This document shows positions 34,293 to 41,680 of a stretch of 64,000 nt of DNA, in pieces. The notes under the pieces are model-generated. The model saw nothing but the letters and a program-made list of their open reading frames with translations. It was not told where the DNA came from and did not search any database. A program made the translations under genes and the position numbers. The first letter of the stretch is position 1. The number at the start of each line of letters is the position of its first letter. The stretch covers positions 992,001 through 1,056,000 of the forward strand of contig NZ_CP087132.1 in assembly GCF_020911885.1 (NCBI RefSeq), given 5' to 3'. Source of the DNA: Flavobacterium acetivorans. Lineage in GTDB: Bacteria; Bacteroidota; Bacteroidia; Flavobacteriales; Flavobacteriaceae.

Positions 34293-35533
34293 TAGGCTTC
34301 CACAATTTTGTATAATTTGTCAGACATTCGGATTCTGAATGGCAATTTTAAAGTGCAATCGTCGCCTTTTGTAGCTTTTTCGGCAACGGCATCATTTACA
34401 TACATTTCTTCGATCAGCATTTCTTGTGATCCGGTATTCGGTCCGGTAACTAAAATTTTGTCGCCAATTTTTATGTCGTAAGCTTCGATTTTGAATTGCC
34501 CTACAGCTGCTTTCGGGAAATAATGCGTTCCTTTTCCCACATAGACTTTTTTCTGAGTCGCCATCGATCCGGGAATAGCACTCCATTCGCCTAGTTCTTG
34601 TCCCAAATAATAACCCGACCAAAATCCGCGGTTGTAAACGGTGTTCAAAGCCTCCATCCAAACGGCTGTTTTTTCTTTAGAAAATGTACCGTCATAGTAG
34701 CTGTCAATCGCTTCACGATAGGTTTTGATTACCGTTGCCACATATTCCGGAGCGCGACCGCGACCTTCGATTTTTAAAACCTGAATGCCGGAATCAATTA
34801 CCTGATCCAGAAAATCCAAAGTACATAAATCTTTTGGGGACATCATGTATTCGTTATCTAACTCGATTTCGAAACCACTTTCCTGATCAATCACTGTATA
34901 TTTTTTACGGCAATTTTGTTTGCAGGCGCCACGATTTGCCGAAGAATTATGCGAATGTAAACTCAAATAACATTTCCCAGAAACCGCCATGCACAAAGCA
35001 CCATGACCGAAAATTTCTATTTCGACTAAATTTCCGTTAGGACCTTTAATTTCTTCTTTTTTAATTTGATCGGTGATGTTTTTCACCTGACGCAAACTCA
35101 ATTCACGACTTAAAACCATGGTGTCGGCAAAAAGGCTGTAGAATTTTATGGTTTCAATATTGGTCACATTCAATTGGGTCGAAATGTGTACTTCCATCCC
35201 AATTCCTCTTGCCATGGCAATCACGGCTTGGTCTGATGCAATTACGGCAGTGATATTAGCATCCTTAGCTTTGTTCAACAATGTTTTAACCACCGATAAA
35301 TCGTGATCGTAGATTATCGTATTTAAAGTTAAATAGGTTCTGATTTTTTTATTTTCGCAACGACGGGCAATTTCTGCTAGGTCATCGATGGTAAAATTTA
35401 CCGTTGCTCTGGCGCGCATATTTAATTGGTCTACGCCAAAGTAAACCGAATCAGCACCATTATCTATCGCAGCTTGAAGTGACTCAAAGTTCCCGGCGGG
35501 AGCCATAAGTTCAATTTTGTTATTCGATGTCAT
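34292..35533 (-). CDS. trhP: U32 family protein, TrhP-like tRNA U34 hydroxylation factor
   Basis: A 413-residue 'peptidase U32' protein opening M-A-P-A-G-N-F-E-S-L-Q-A-A-I-D-N-G-A-D near residue 10. It has H-G-A-L-C-M-A-V-S-G-K-C-Y-L-S near residue 176 and N-R-G-A-C-K-Q-N-C-R, giving the conserved Cys set that binds an Fe-S cluster. TrhP (YegQ) proteins make 5-hydroxyuridine at tRNA position 34 with prephenate as oxygen donor, independent of O2; they are probably not peptidases. The C-terminal domain (about 328-413) is nearly duplicated in the neighbouring TrhO. It starts 6 bp after trhO. Confidence 0.85.
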   Translation of the reverse strand: MTSNNKIELMAPAGNFESLQAAIDNGADSVYFGVDQLNMRARATVNFTIDDLAEIARRCENKKIRTYLTLNTIIYDHDLSVVKTLLNKAKDANITAVIASDQAVIAMARGIGMEVHISTQLNVTNIETIKFYSLFADTMVLSRELSLRQVKNITDQIKKEEIKGPNGNLVEIEIFGHGALCMAVSGKCYLSLHSHNSSANRGACKQNCRKKYTVIDQESGFEIELDNEYMMSPKDLCTLDFLDQVIDSGIQVLKIEGRGRAPEYVATVIKTYREAIDSYYDGTFSKEKTAVWMEALNTVYNRGFWSGYYLGQELGEWSAIPGSMATQKKVYVGKGTHYFPKAAVGQFKIEAYDIKIGDKILVTGPNTGSQEMLIEEMYVNDAVAEKATKGDDCTLKLPFRIRMSDKLYKIVEA

Positions 35534-35539
35534 GATAAA

Positions 35540-36898
35540 TTAGTCTAGGATTTTATATAATTTATCAGATAAACGAATGCGGAAAGGTACTGTAAAAGTT
35601 ACTTTGTCACCCGTTTTTGCCTGATTGGCTTCGGTTCCGTTGACAAACATTTTTTCTAAAACCAATTCTTGGTTTCCGGTTGTAGGTCCAGAAATTAATA
35701 TTTTATCACCTACATTCAATTCTTGATTTTCGATGGTAAAAAGTCCTACTTGTGCTTTTACATAATAATGTTCTGCTTTACCAACTAATACCTTTTTTAC
35801 TTTTATTTTTTGACGAATATCGTTTGTTTTTGGAGCTATTGCCAAAGCAATATCCGTTAGTTCTCCAGAATGTTTGAATTTTAAATTTTCTGATTTTCCT
35901 TTACGGAATACTTTGTTACCAACTTGTTTCCCTTTTCTTAATTTCAATTGTTCTTCCCAAGGTAAATGGATGGTTTCGTGACATCCCACGGAACAGCAAT
36001 TTTCCATAGCCGCTTTACAGTCGTCACATTGTATGAACAATAAATGACAACCATCGTTGGCACAATTAGTATGATTATCGCAAGGTTTACCGCATTGATG
36101 GCATTGAGAAACAATATCTTCGGTGATTCTTTCGCCCAAACGGTTGTCGAATACGAAGTTTTTTCCAATGAATTTGCTTTCTAAACCTTCTGCTTCAATT
36201 TGTTTCGCGTAATTGATGATTCCGCCTTCTAATTGGAAAACTTTTTTAAAACCTTGGTGTTTGAAATAAGCACTTGCTTTTTCACAACGAATTCCACCTG
36301 TGCAATACATTACCAGGTTTTTATCTTCTTTGTGATCTTGCAGTTGTTCATTAATTATGGGTAAACTTTCTCTAAAAGTTTCTACGTCAGGAGTTATAGC
36401 GCCTTTAAAATGGCCCACTTCACTTTCGTAATGATTTCTAAAATCAACTACAATAGTATTTGGATCTTCTAGAATTTCGTTGAATTCCTTGGCTTTTAAG
36501 TGAATTCCTTTGTTGGTTACATCAAAAGTTTCGTCGTTTAGTCCGTCAGCAACAATCTTGTGACGCACTTTAATGGTGAGTTTTAAAAACGCATGGTCAT
36601 CATGTTCTACGGCTACATTCAAACGGATGCCTTTCATGAAATCATAGACTTCCAGAGTTTCTCTAAAAGCTTCAAAATTTTCGGCAGGAACGTTCATCTG
36701 AGCGTTGATGCCTTCGTGGGCAACGTAAATTCGGCCTAGCGCATCGAGTGCATTCCAAGCTAGAAATAAATCGTCACGAAATTTTTTGGGATCTTCAATT
36801 TTGGCATACGCATAGAAAGACAACGTAAGACGTTGTTGGCCAGCTTGATCAATCAGTTCGGCTCTTTCTTCTGCGCTTAAGGTGTTATACAGTTGCAT
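35540..36898 (-). CDS. trhO: TrhO rhodanese-type tRNA uridine 5-hydroxylase with fused U32 C-terminal domain
   Basis: A 452-residue protein from ATG 36898 (M-Q-L-Y-N-T-L); a start at 36937 would add 13 residues. It contains the N-terminal TrhO/YceA domain, a rhodanese domain with catalytic Cys in Y-C-T-G-G-I-R-C-E-K and a Cys-rich module (C-H-Q-C-G-K-P-C and later pairs) that could bind zinc. TrhO makes 5-hydroxyuridine in tRNA using O2. E. coli TrhO is about 350 residues; here the last 85 residues are an extra domain, about 55% identical by eye to the C-terminus of the adjacent U32 protein. First gene of a three-gene operon. Confidence 0.9.
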   Translation of the reverse strand: MQLYNTLSAEERAELIDQAGQQRLTLSFYAYAKIEDPKKFRDDLFLAWNALDALGRIYVAHEGINAQMNVPAENFEAFRETLEVYDFMKGIRLNVAVEHDDHAFLKLTIKVRHKIVADGLNDETFDVTNKGIHLKAKEFNEILEDPNTIVVDFRNHYESEVGHFKGAITPDVETFRESLPIINEQLQDHKEDKNLVMYCTGGIRCEKASAYFKHQGFKKVFQLEGGIINYAKQIEAEGLESKFIGKNFVFDNRLGERITEDIVSQCHQCGKPCDNHTNCANDGCHLLFIQCDDCKAAMENCCSVGCHETIHLPWEEQLKLRKGKQVGNKVFRKGKSENLKFKHSGELTDIALAIAPKTNDIRQKIKVKKVLVGKAEHYYVKAQVGLFTIENQELNVGDKILISGPTTGNQELVLEKMFVNGTEANQAKTGDKVTFTVPFRIRLSDKLYKILD

Positions 36899-36982
36899 GC
36901 TATAAACGTTTAAGGTTTGAGACGCGATTAATCGCATCTGTACAGAATATGTTTTTGAATTCTAAATGGAAGAATTCGGGTG

Positions 36983-37011
36983 CAAATCTAAGATTTTTTA
37001 TTTAATCGCAA
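36983..37011 (-). promoter_or_regulatory. Promoter of the trhO-trhP-ferredoxin operon
   Basis: On the minus strand TTG (37011-37009), an 18-bp spacer, then TAGATTTG (36990-36983): a full match to the Bacteroidetes TTG/TAnnTTTG promoter. The predicted transcript starts about 75-80 bp before the ATG at 36898. Confidence 0.7.
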
Positions 37012-37032
37012 AGTTCGCAATGAAGAAAAAAT

Positions 37033-37089
37033 AAACCGCAGATTCGCAAATTTTAGTCTTTTGAAAGATTTAATTCGCGAATTTGCGGT
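37033..37089 (-). terminator. Inverted repeat after the bacilliredoxin gene
   Basis: AAACCGCAGATTCGCAAATT (37033-37052) and the near-complement ending AATTTGCGGT (37072-37089) form an imperfect stem. It is a third member of the ACCGCAAATTCGCAAATT hairpin family and probably terminates the minus-strand bacilliredoxin transcript. Confidence 0.55.
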
Positions 37090-37107
37090 AAAATAAATTT
37101 AAGATTT

Positions 37108-37150
37108 CTTAGCTAACTTAGCGAAAAACTTAGCGTGCTTTGCGGTTAAG
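37108..37150. repeat. Degenerate flavobacterial intergenic repeat
   Basis: Reads CTTAGCTAACTTAGCG, then CTTAGCGTGCTTTGCGGTTA, with CTTAGCG repeated. Related to strings at 17922-17941 and 24748-24794. It ends just before the bacilliredoxin stop codon. Confidence 0.4.
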
Positions 37151-37152
37151 CC

Positions 37153-37563
37153 TTAACAGAATTCTGCGTAAGCGTCTTTCAAGTTTTCGGCAATCATTTC
37201 TGCTGGGCGACCTTCAATGTGGTGACGCTCTAACATGTGAACTAATTCACCGTTTTTGAACAAGGCCATAGATGGAGAAGATGGAGGAAAAGGGAACATG
37301 TGTTGTCTTGCCGCATCTACTGCTTCTTTGTCAACACCTGCAAAAACCGTGATTAAATGATCTGGTTTTTTTGCTCCTTCTAAGCTCATTTTTGCTCCCG
37401 GACGCGCATTTCTTGCAGCACAACCACAAACTGAATTTACAACCACTAGAGTTGTTCCTTCGGCTTTTATTGCGTTTTCTACTGCTTCGGCACTATGTAA
37501 ATCTTGAAAACCTGCTGCCGTTAACTCGGCTTGCATTGGTTTTACCATTTCTTCTGGATACAT
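37153..37563 (-). CDS. BrxA/BrxB-family bacilliredoxin
   Basis: A 136-residue thioredoxin-fold protein with the active motif V-C-G-C-A (Cys53 and Cys55), the CGC signature of BrxA/BrxB (YphP/YqiW). In Firmicutes these remove bacillithiol from mixed disulfides; several Bacteroidetes also carry them. The [11 protein letters not shown] segment is a family hallmark. It is a single-gene unit with its own -7 element at 37598-37605. Confidence 0.9.
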   Translation of the reverse strand: MYPEEMVKPMQAELTAAGFQDLHSAEAVENAIKAEGTTLVVVNSVCGCAARNARPGAKMSLEGAKKPDHLITVFAGVDKEAVDAARQHMFPFPPSSPSMALFKNGELVHMLERHHIEGRPAEMIAENLKDAYAEFC

Positions 37564-37597
37564 ATCGTTGTATTTTAAATATTATTTTTTAATTAGG

Positions 37598-37605
37598 CAA
37601 AGTTA
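37598..37605 (-). promoter_or_regulatory. -7 element for the bacilliredoxin gene
   Basis: The minus strand reads TAACTTTG, matching TAnnTTTG, 34 bp upstream of the ATG. No -33 TTG at proper spacing. Confidence 0.4.
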
Positions 37606-37673
37606 CAAAGTTTACAAAGAACTCCATGATTTGCATTATAAAGTTTTGTTATTGTTTGATAGTCGTTCTTTTG

Positions 37674-38825
37674 TTAATGAAATAAATAACGGTTTGAACG
37701 TATCAAAGCATTTATAAACGGCATTTTAGGACATTTTAAAATCACTTTTAAATCCTCAAATAATGAGGTTTCTTCATCTAAAAATTTGAAAATCAAGCTA
37801 GGATTTCCTTTTTTGAACATAGACGAAAATATTGAGGCTCCCAATTCGTTTTTTTGGTCTAAAATATCCAAAAGCAAGAGGTCATAAAACCAGAATTTGG
37901 TTTTTTTATGAAATTTTATAAGATCCGTTTCTGTCAGTAAAAAAGCCACTAATTGAGTTGTTTTTTTATCGGAACTTTTAAAGGTGTAACCCGTACTGGC
38001 TTTGGTCCATCCTCCAGCAGTGCCTATATTCAGTACTTTTTGTGTGTTTTTTTTCCAAAAAGGATAGCAAGTCATTGGGATGCTACCTTGTTCTTTTTCG
38101 GTAATTTCATAATTTTGAATACCCAGTTTCTGAATGTATTTTTCAATTTCCTGTTCGTATTCCTCTTTCTTTAATAATTGATGTGAAAATAAGGTGTATT
38201 CTAATAATGCTTCTGTTTTTGAGCTAGGCAGCACATACATAAAACGGGTGTTGCCTTTTTGCGCAACCGAGAAATCCATGAAAGTGGCTTGCTCCGGATT
38301 GAAAGCGGCTTCTTTGCTTTTGATAAACCAACCTATAAAATGTTGTTGCAAAACGGGATATTGGGTTTGGTTTTCTACTTCCGATTTTCGGTAAATGCTG
38401 TTTAAAAGTTTTTCGCAAGTGTAATTTTCTTTCTCCGTAGCCACAAATACGTGGTTTTCGAGCTCGTTGATGTCGGTCACTTTTTCATTTGCAAAAGTGA
38501 TATTTGATTGTTTCGAAATCAGTTCAAAAACTTGATTGTAAAAGTCCAATCCTTTTACCATATTGTATTCATACGGTTTTAGATCGAGACTCCGACTAAA
38601 GTCGGCATTGCCAAACAAAGCCGATTCCCATTTTTTAGAAATGCTTTTTTCCCAAATAGAATTTTCGGTTTCCCAGAAACACCAAGTTCTATCGTTGTCT
38701 TTTTTGGAGTTTTCATCAATCAGTAAAATAGATTTGTCAGTAAATTTTCCGGATTCAATCATTTTATAGACTGTCATTAATGCCGCTAAACCTGTACCCG
38801 TAAAAATGTAATCGAAGTGTTTCAT
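37674..38825 (-). CDS. crtY: Lycopene beta-cyclase, CrtY-like
   Basis: A 383-residue flavoprotein that forms the beta-ionone rings of lycopene on the way to zeaxanthin-type pigments. The N-terminal dinucleotide motif reads F-T-G-T-G-L-A-A-L (near residue 8), and the family motif D-N-D-R-T-W-C-F-W is near residue 44. I start at ATG 38825 (M-K-H-F-D-Y); the ATG at 38849 adds eight unlikely residues. Other crt genes are not in the window. It lies 34 bp downstream of the thioredoxin-like gene and may be read from the TonB-receptor promoter. Confidence 0.88.
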   Translation of the reverse strand: MKHFDYIFTGTGLAALMTVYKMIESGKFTDKSILLIDENSKKDNDRTWCFWETENSIWEKSISKKWESALFGNADFSRSLDLKPYEYNMVKGLDFYNQVFELISKQSNITFANEKVTDINELENHVFVATEKENYTCEKLLNSIYRKSEVENQTQYPVLQQHFIGWFIKSKEAAFNPEQATFMDFSVAQKGNTRFMYVLPSSKTEALLEYTLFSHQLLKKEEYEQEIEKYIQKLGIQNYEITEKEQGSIPMTCYPFWKKNTQKVLNIGTAGGWTKASTGYTFKSSDKKTTQLVAFLLTETDLIKFHKKTKFWFYDLLLLDILDQKNELGASIFSSMFKKGNPSLIFKFLDEETSLFEDLKVILKCPKMPFINALIRSNRYLFH

Positions 38826-38859
38826 AGGATTGGAAGAAATTCTTCTCAAAAATAGGCAA

Positions 38860-39324
38860 TTATTTCAGTTTGTCAAGGATAGTCATTAAGGCTTTTGCCG
38901 AAATAAACGAAGCTTGCTGGAATAAAATAGAGTTATCACTTTCCAGAATCGTCAATGATGGATATGCGACGTGATTATCGATAGTTGCTAAAGCTGTCGC
39001 CAATTCGTGAATTCCAGTATTTGTTCCCGTAGGTTTGAATTGGAATCTATGATTGTTGAAAATGATGTCGCTTTTGGTTTCGGCATCGAATGGAACGAAA
39101 TAGTAATGTTCGTTCAATACTTTGATTATAGTTGGGTTTTTGAAAGTCGAATTTTCCATGATTTTGCAGTATTTACACCAGTTAGTATGTGTAAAAACGA
39201 CAATTGGTTTTGGGTTTTCTTTTGACAATTGTTCTACTTCTTCAAAGCTGTGAGTTTTCAATTGGGCAAAACTTGATGGAATTGCCCAAAGCAAAAGCAG
39301 TAGTATGAAAAAATCTTTTTTCAT
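38860..39324 (-). CDS. Exported thioredoxin-family protein
   Basis: A 154-residue protein with a signal peptide (residues 1-20) and a thioredoxin-like active site N-W-C-K-Y-C near residue 50. The region P-I-V-V-F-T-H-T-N-W-C-K-Y-C-K-I-M-E-N-S-T-F matches DUF255/thioredoxin_7-type proteins. It should reduce disulfides in the periplasm. The start overlaps the stop of the TonB receptor (TAATG), so the two are coupled. The receptor has a CxxC in its plug domain that could be the substrate. Confidence 0.85.
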   Translation of the reverse strand: MKKDFFILLLLLWAIPSSFAQLKTHSFEEVEQLSKENPKPIVVFTHTNWCKYCKIMENSTFKNPTIIKVLNEHYYFVPFDAETKSDIIFNNHRFQFKPTGTNTGIHELATALATIDNHVAYPSLTILESDNSILFQQASFISAKALMTILDKLK

Positions 39325-41576
39325 TATTTTAAAGTATAACGCATGCCAAAAAAGCTACGAATTCCTTGATTTGGCGCATATACATAACTTGGATCAAAAG
39401 TTAAAGCATAAGGATTATCAGGTGTAGCTTGTACATTTCCATTGGCGTCAAATTGTACGTTTTTGTCAAATGGATCGTTGGCTCTGGCAATTATGAATGG
39501 ATTTCCTTTATTGGGTGTCCAATCCAAAAGATTTTTCACACCGGCATAGATTTCTATGTTTTTAAACTTATTAAAAGTAAATTGAATATTTTGGATGCTC
39601 CAAGCGGGAGAATATTCTTTTCGCGGGTCTAATTCACCCAAAAGCGGCAGACGCATTGGGCCATATAGATTTCCGGTATAATCAACATCTAAGAATAATT
39701 TATTGATTCGGTATGAAATTGCCCAAGTTGCCGAAAATTTTTCGGTAAGGATTTGTTGGGTTGTGGTGTTGTTTTCGGTTTTGGAAACATCCATATAAGT
39801 ACCGCCTATAATCATTTTTAAACCATTGTTGAAGACCAAGTCAATATTGGTACTTATTCCTTTGGTAACGGCGTAGCCATCTAAGTTTTTATAGATAATC
39901 TGATTAGGATTGCTGTCATAATCCGGAATAATGGAATTGCTAAAGCGGGTGTACCAAGCCGTGGTTTCAATACCAATAAAATTGCCGTTTTTGGTGTAGA
40001 TTTTCTTCAAATAGTTCAAATTAGCATTAAAAGAACGTTCCGGTTTGAGTTCTTCTAATACAATTACATCGCGAGATCCGGTTAAAGCGGCATGTTCTTC
40101 GGTAAAAAGATTGACAATTCTAAAACCTGTTCCGGTGTTAAAGCGTAAAATGTTGTTATCGTTTATTTTCCATTTGTAGGCAAGGCGTGGTGTAAAGATT
40201 GAGCCGTGATTTCGGTTGTAATCGTATCGTGCGCCAAGAAGTACTTTGTGATTTTCGTTAAAAGTGATTTCGTCCTGAGCGAACAAACTCGGGATCCAGT
40301 TCACATCTTCCTTGACAGTTGCTGTGGTATTGTCATCATAATATTGATAGCGTAGGGCAGTGCCAAAAAGCAAATCGTGGTTTTCTATTTTTTTATCCCA
40401 AGTCAGTTGTCCAAAACCAATACGCTGTTTGGCTAGGTAGGGAATGGCTCCGTAAACCGAGTTCTGGTCATGATCTGTATAGGAAAAGGAAAATAGCATT
40501 TTTTCGGCAATAGGTAATTCATAGGCACCAAGTAATTCCCAACGCTTGGTGTAAATGCTTTCTCCGTAAACCTCGGTTCCACCACGGTATTTTTTCTTCC
40601 ACTGCAATTCGCCTCCCCAACGGTCCTCGTAAAAATAGCGCCCTGCCAAAGAAAATAATTTATTGCTTTTGCGATTAAAATTCCATTTTTGGAAAACCGA
40701 AATTCGATCTTGTAAGGTTAAGTCGGTAAAATTATCGTTGTTGTTGTCAATCGGGTTGCTGTAGTTGAAATAGTTGATTCCGGTTAGCAAGGAAGTGTTT
40801 TTGCCAATCTTGGCTTTAAAACCCAAATCTACATTGAGTTCTCCCCAATCAGTAAGAAATGAATCGGCAGAAAAAACAGCGGCATTTTTTGGGTTTTTGG
40901 TAATGATATTTATTAATCCGCCCACGGCTTCGCTTCCATATAAAGACGAAGCGGGACCTTTGACTATTTCGATACGCTCCAATAAAGAATTGGGAATTCC
41001 AGAAAGGCCGTAAACGGTTGAAAGTCCGCTAACAATTGGCATTCCGTCAATTAAAACCAAGGTATATGGGCCTTCAAGGCCATTAATGTGAATGTCGCCG
41101 GTGTTGCAAACATTACAATTTAGTTGTGGGCGCACGCCATTGACGTTTTGTAAGGCTTCAAAGATGTTTGCCGTTGGGTTTTTCTTGAAGAATACCGGTT
41201 TGTAAACTTCAACAGGAACGGGACTTTCTATTCGGGAAACCGGTTTTAAGGTTCCTGTTACAACCACTTCGTCTAAGGTATTGTTTTCTTGCAAATCAAA
41301 ATCCAGAAAAACTTCAGTGGTGTCGCTAACAATAATGGTTTTTGTTTGGGATTTAAAACCGGTATAAGAAACATGGATTTCATAGTTTCCGTTTGAGATG
41401 TTTTTAATTATAAAATTTCCGTCTTTATCACTTGTGGTTGTTTTTTTTATGTTTTTTAATACAATGTTGGCGTGCTGTAATGGCATTCCATCCGAAGAAA
41501 CCTTTCCTTTTATACTGGTTTGAGCAAATGACGCAATAGTGATTTGAATAAAGAAAAGCAAAATTAGATTTCTCAC
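39324..41576 (-). CDS. TonB-dependent receptor linked to Mn/Fe uptake
   Basis: A 750-residue outer-membrane receptor with a GTG start (41576), signal peptide (1-18), carboxypeptidase-regulatory-like domain (about 20-100), plug domain (about 105-240) and beta-barrel ending in F-F-G-M-R-Y-T-L-K. The plug contains L-N-C-N-V-C-N-T-G-D-I, an unusual CxxC. It is divergent from mntH and an MntR-type regulator and coupled to a thioredoxin-like gene, so a metal or metal-chelate substrate is likely. An in-frame stop at 41592-41594 rules out an upstream start. Substrate identity is inferred. Confidence 0.85.
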   Translation of the reverse strand: MRNLILLFFIQITIASFAQTSIKGKVSSDGMPLQHANIVLKNIKKTTTSDKDGNFIIKNISNGNYEIHVSYTGFKSQTKTIIVSDTTEVFLDFDLQENNTLDEVVVTGTLKPVSRIESPVPVEVYKPVFFKKNPTANIFEALQNVNGVRPQLNCNVCNTGDIHINGLEGPYTLVLIDGMPIVSGLSTVYGLSGIPNSLLERIEIVKGPASSLYGSEAVGGLINIITKNPKNAAVFSADSFLTDWGELNVDLGFKAKIGKNTSLLTGINYFNYSNPIDNNNDNFTDLTLQDRISVFQKWNFNRKSNKLFSLAGRYFYEDRWGGELQWKKKYRGGTEVYGESIYTKRWELLGAYELPIAEKMLFSFSYTDHDQNSVYGAIPYLAKQRIGFGQLTWDKKIENHDLLFGTALRYQYYDDNTTATVKEDVNWIPSLFAQDEITFNENHKVLLGARYDYNRNHGSIFTPRLAYKWKINDNNILRFNTGTGFRIVNLFTEEHAALTGSRDVIVLEELKPERSFNANLNYLKKIYTKNGNFIGIETTAWYTRFSNSIIPDYDSNPNQIIYKNLDGYAVTKGISTNIDLVFNNGLKMIIGGTYMDVSKTENNTTTQQILTEKFSATWAISYRINKLFLDVDYTGNLYGPMRLPLLGELDPRKEYSPAWSIQNIQFTFNKFKNIEIYAGVKNLLDWTPNKGNPFIIARANDPFDKNVQFDANGNVQATPDNPYALTFDPSYVYAPNQGIRSFFGMRYTLK

Positions 41577-41608
41577 GACTATATTTTTAGATTAATTTAT
41601 ATTTTAAA

Positions 41609-41624
41609 TTTAGACAAATCTAAA
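41609..41624. promoter_or_regulatory. Palindromic operator candidate in the TonB receptor/mntH intergenic region
   Basis: TTTAGA-N4-TCTAAA. It overlaps the -7 box of the leftward TonB-receptor promoter (41615-41622) and ends 9 bp before the -33 box of mntH. A further inverted copy of TTTTTAGATT lies at 41584-41593, matching AATCTAAAAA at 41617-41626. It is a good candidate site for the DtxR/MntR-type repressor encoded downstream. Confidence 0.6.
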
Positions 41625-41644
41625 AATTATATTTGATAAAGCAA
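41615..41644 (-). promoter_or_regulatory. Promoter of the TonB-receptor operon
   Basis: On the minus strand TTG (41644-41642), a 19-bp spacer, TAGATTTG (41622-41615). It fully matches the Bacteroidetes consensus and lies about 39 bp upstream of the GTG start. Confidence 0.7.
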
Positions 41645-41663
41645 AAAAATACAATTATATTTG
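41633..41663 (+). promoter_or_regulatory. Promoter of mntH
   Basis: TTG (41633-41635), a 20-bp spacer and TATATTTG (41656-41663), ending 17 bp before the mntH ATG. It overlaps the divergent TonB-receptor promoter. Confidence 0.7.
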
Positions 41664-41680
41664 CTTCAAATAGTTAAAAA

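Noticed and set aside
34292..35533. Calling the U32 protein a collagenase-like peptidase
   Set aside because: The family name is historical; the conserved Cys set, the adjacent TrhO and the ferredoxin favour a tRNA hydroxylation role.
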